From: Actinomycetes bacterium
GTDB lineage: Bacteria > Actinomycetota > Acidimicrobiia > Acidimicrobiales > Palsa-688
Assembly (NCBI GenBank): GCA_021815935.1
Contig: JAKAZH010000146.1
Location: 1-5,086, forward strand
Direction of reading: 5' to 3'
DNA: 5,086 nucleotides
The notes under the pieces were generated by a model that saw only the letters and a list, made by a program, of their open reading frames with translations, searched no databases and had not been told where the DNA came from. Shown here one piece after another: positions 4,570 to 5,086 of the stretch. Position numbers and translations under genes: made by a program. Position 1 is the first letter of the stretch; the number at the start of each line of letters is the position of its first letter.

Positions 4570-5086
4570 CTACAGGCAGGTTCGTAGAGCGTCTATCAAA
4601 GCGGCGGGTCGGGGGTCGCCGGCGAGGTTCTGTTGCATCTGGTTCATCACGTACGCGAAGCCGACCTCCGCGTCTGGGTCGGCGAAAGCGAGCGAGCCGC
4701 CTGCCCCGGAGTGGCCGAAGCTGGACTCGCCGAGCAGCGGAGACGCCGGGGATGCAAGCATGAACCCCGATCCGAAGCGGGTCGGGACGAGCAGCACGTC
4801 GTCGGGCCCGTCGGACTGCACGACGGTAGCGGCGGCGACGGTCCCCGGCGAAAGGATCCGCTGGCCGTGGACTTCGCCGACCGTGGCGGCGTAAAGCTTG
4901 GCAAGGGAGCGTGCTGTGGCTATCGCGTTCGCGGCCGGAAGCTCTCCTGCGTGTACGGCTCTGCTGTTGAAGGAAAAAGGTGGGCGTGTCGGGTTCAACG
5001 CCCGCATCGTCAGCGAGTCTGGCGCTGCCATCGCCCTGAGCCGTTCGGCCTGCCCGTCGGGCATCGACGCAAGCTCGTCCGCCGAA
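4570..5086 (-). CDS. Serine hydrolase, beta-lactamase (class C / EstB) family, C-terminal part
   Basis: The minus-strand frame is open to the window edge, giving 171 complete codons of the C-terminal part; the start and the catalytic SXXK and YXN motifs lie outside. Family identity rests on FGHSGAGG, the His-containing third motif that replaces KTG in class C/EstB-type serine hydrolases (its His is 47 residues from the end), on LPAANAIATARSLAKLYAA upstream of it, and on TRFGSGFML and GFAYVMNQM. Members hydrolyse esters, amides or D-amino-acid peptides; many have no known substrate and most are not antibiotic resistance enzymes. An ATG at 5064 is internal to the frame and should not be taken as the start. 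It is convergent with the methyltransferase, its stop codon 17 bp from that gene's stop. A small palindrome, CGGATCCG (4560-4567), lies in the gap but has no T-tract, so no terminator is called. Confidence 0.9.
   Translation of the reverse strand, partial: SADELASMPDGQAERLRAMAAPDSLTMRALNPTRPPFSFNSRAVHAGELPAANAIATARSLAKLYAATVGEVHGQRILSPGTVAAATVVQSDGPDDVLLVPTRFGSGFMLASPASPLLGESSFGHSGAGGSLAFADPDAEVGFAYVMNQMQQNLAGDPRPAALIDALRTCL

Noticed and set aside
1..5086. CRISPR array, tRNA, rRNA or insertion sequence
   Set aside because: There are no spaced repeats of CRISPR type, no cloverleaf with a T-loop GGTTCGA-type box in a proper context, no rRNA-like sequence, and no transposase frame or matching terminal repeats with target duplication.

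Overview
The window looks like chromosomal DNA of a high-GC actinomycete. Coding frames have strongly G/C-biased third positions, GTG starts are used, one gene appears to be leaderless with a TANNNT -10 box placed for it, and the protein families are typical of Actinomycetota. The abundance of short in-frame tandem repeats would fit a Frankia-like or related filamentous actinomycete, but the genus cannot be fixed from this sequence alone.

Layout. Positions 1-486 hold no gene I can support. This stretch has GC-rich hairpins, a 10-bp tandem repeat whose minus strand is a dense G-tract array (341-380), and a striking AT-rich 41-bp palindrome (389-429). Positions 487-2669 are a two-gene minus-strand operon: a GT4 glycosyltransferase (GTG start at 2669), then a DMT-type membrane transporter (487-1371), joined by an ATGA stop/start overlap. 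A 59-bp divergent intergenic gap separates this operon from a plus-strand PIG-L (LmbE-like) zinc deacetylase (2729-3766). An 8-bp-arm inverted repeat (2725-2744) lies across the deacetylase start codon. Next come a gap with a possible small or remnant ORF (3693-3908), a probably leaderless class I O-methyltransferase (3854-4552), and, convergent with it after 17 bp, the C-terminal part of a beta-lactamase-fold serine hydrolase (4570 to the window edge, minus strand).

How the genes may work together. A GT4 glycosyltransferase beside a PIG-L deacetylase is the enzyme pairing used for mycothiol (MshA/MshB), bacillithiol (BshA/BshB) and GPI precursors: an N-acetylhexosamine is transferred to an acceptor and then de-N-acetylated. 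The coupled transporter could move the product, a precursor or a counter-solute, and the O-methyltransferase could decorate it. This is inference from neighbourhood; no acceptor or product can be read from the sequence. The O-methyltransferase and the serine hydrolase may be unrelated neighbours.

The most unusual sequence features are the 41-bp palindrome, the inverted repeat over the deacetylase start, and three unrelated short tandem repeats within 3 kb. These are 10 bp and non-coding, 12 bp in the glycosyltransferase tail, and 15 bp in a deacetylase loop; both coding ones are multiples of three and keep the reading frame.
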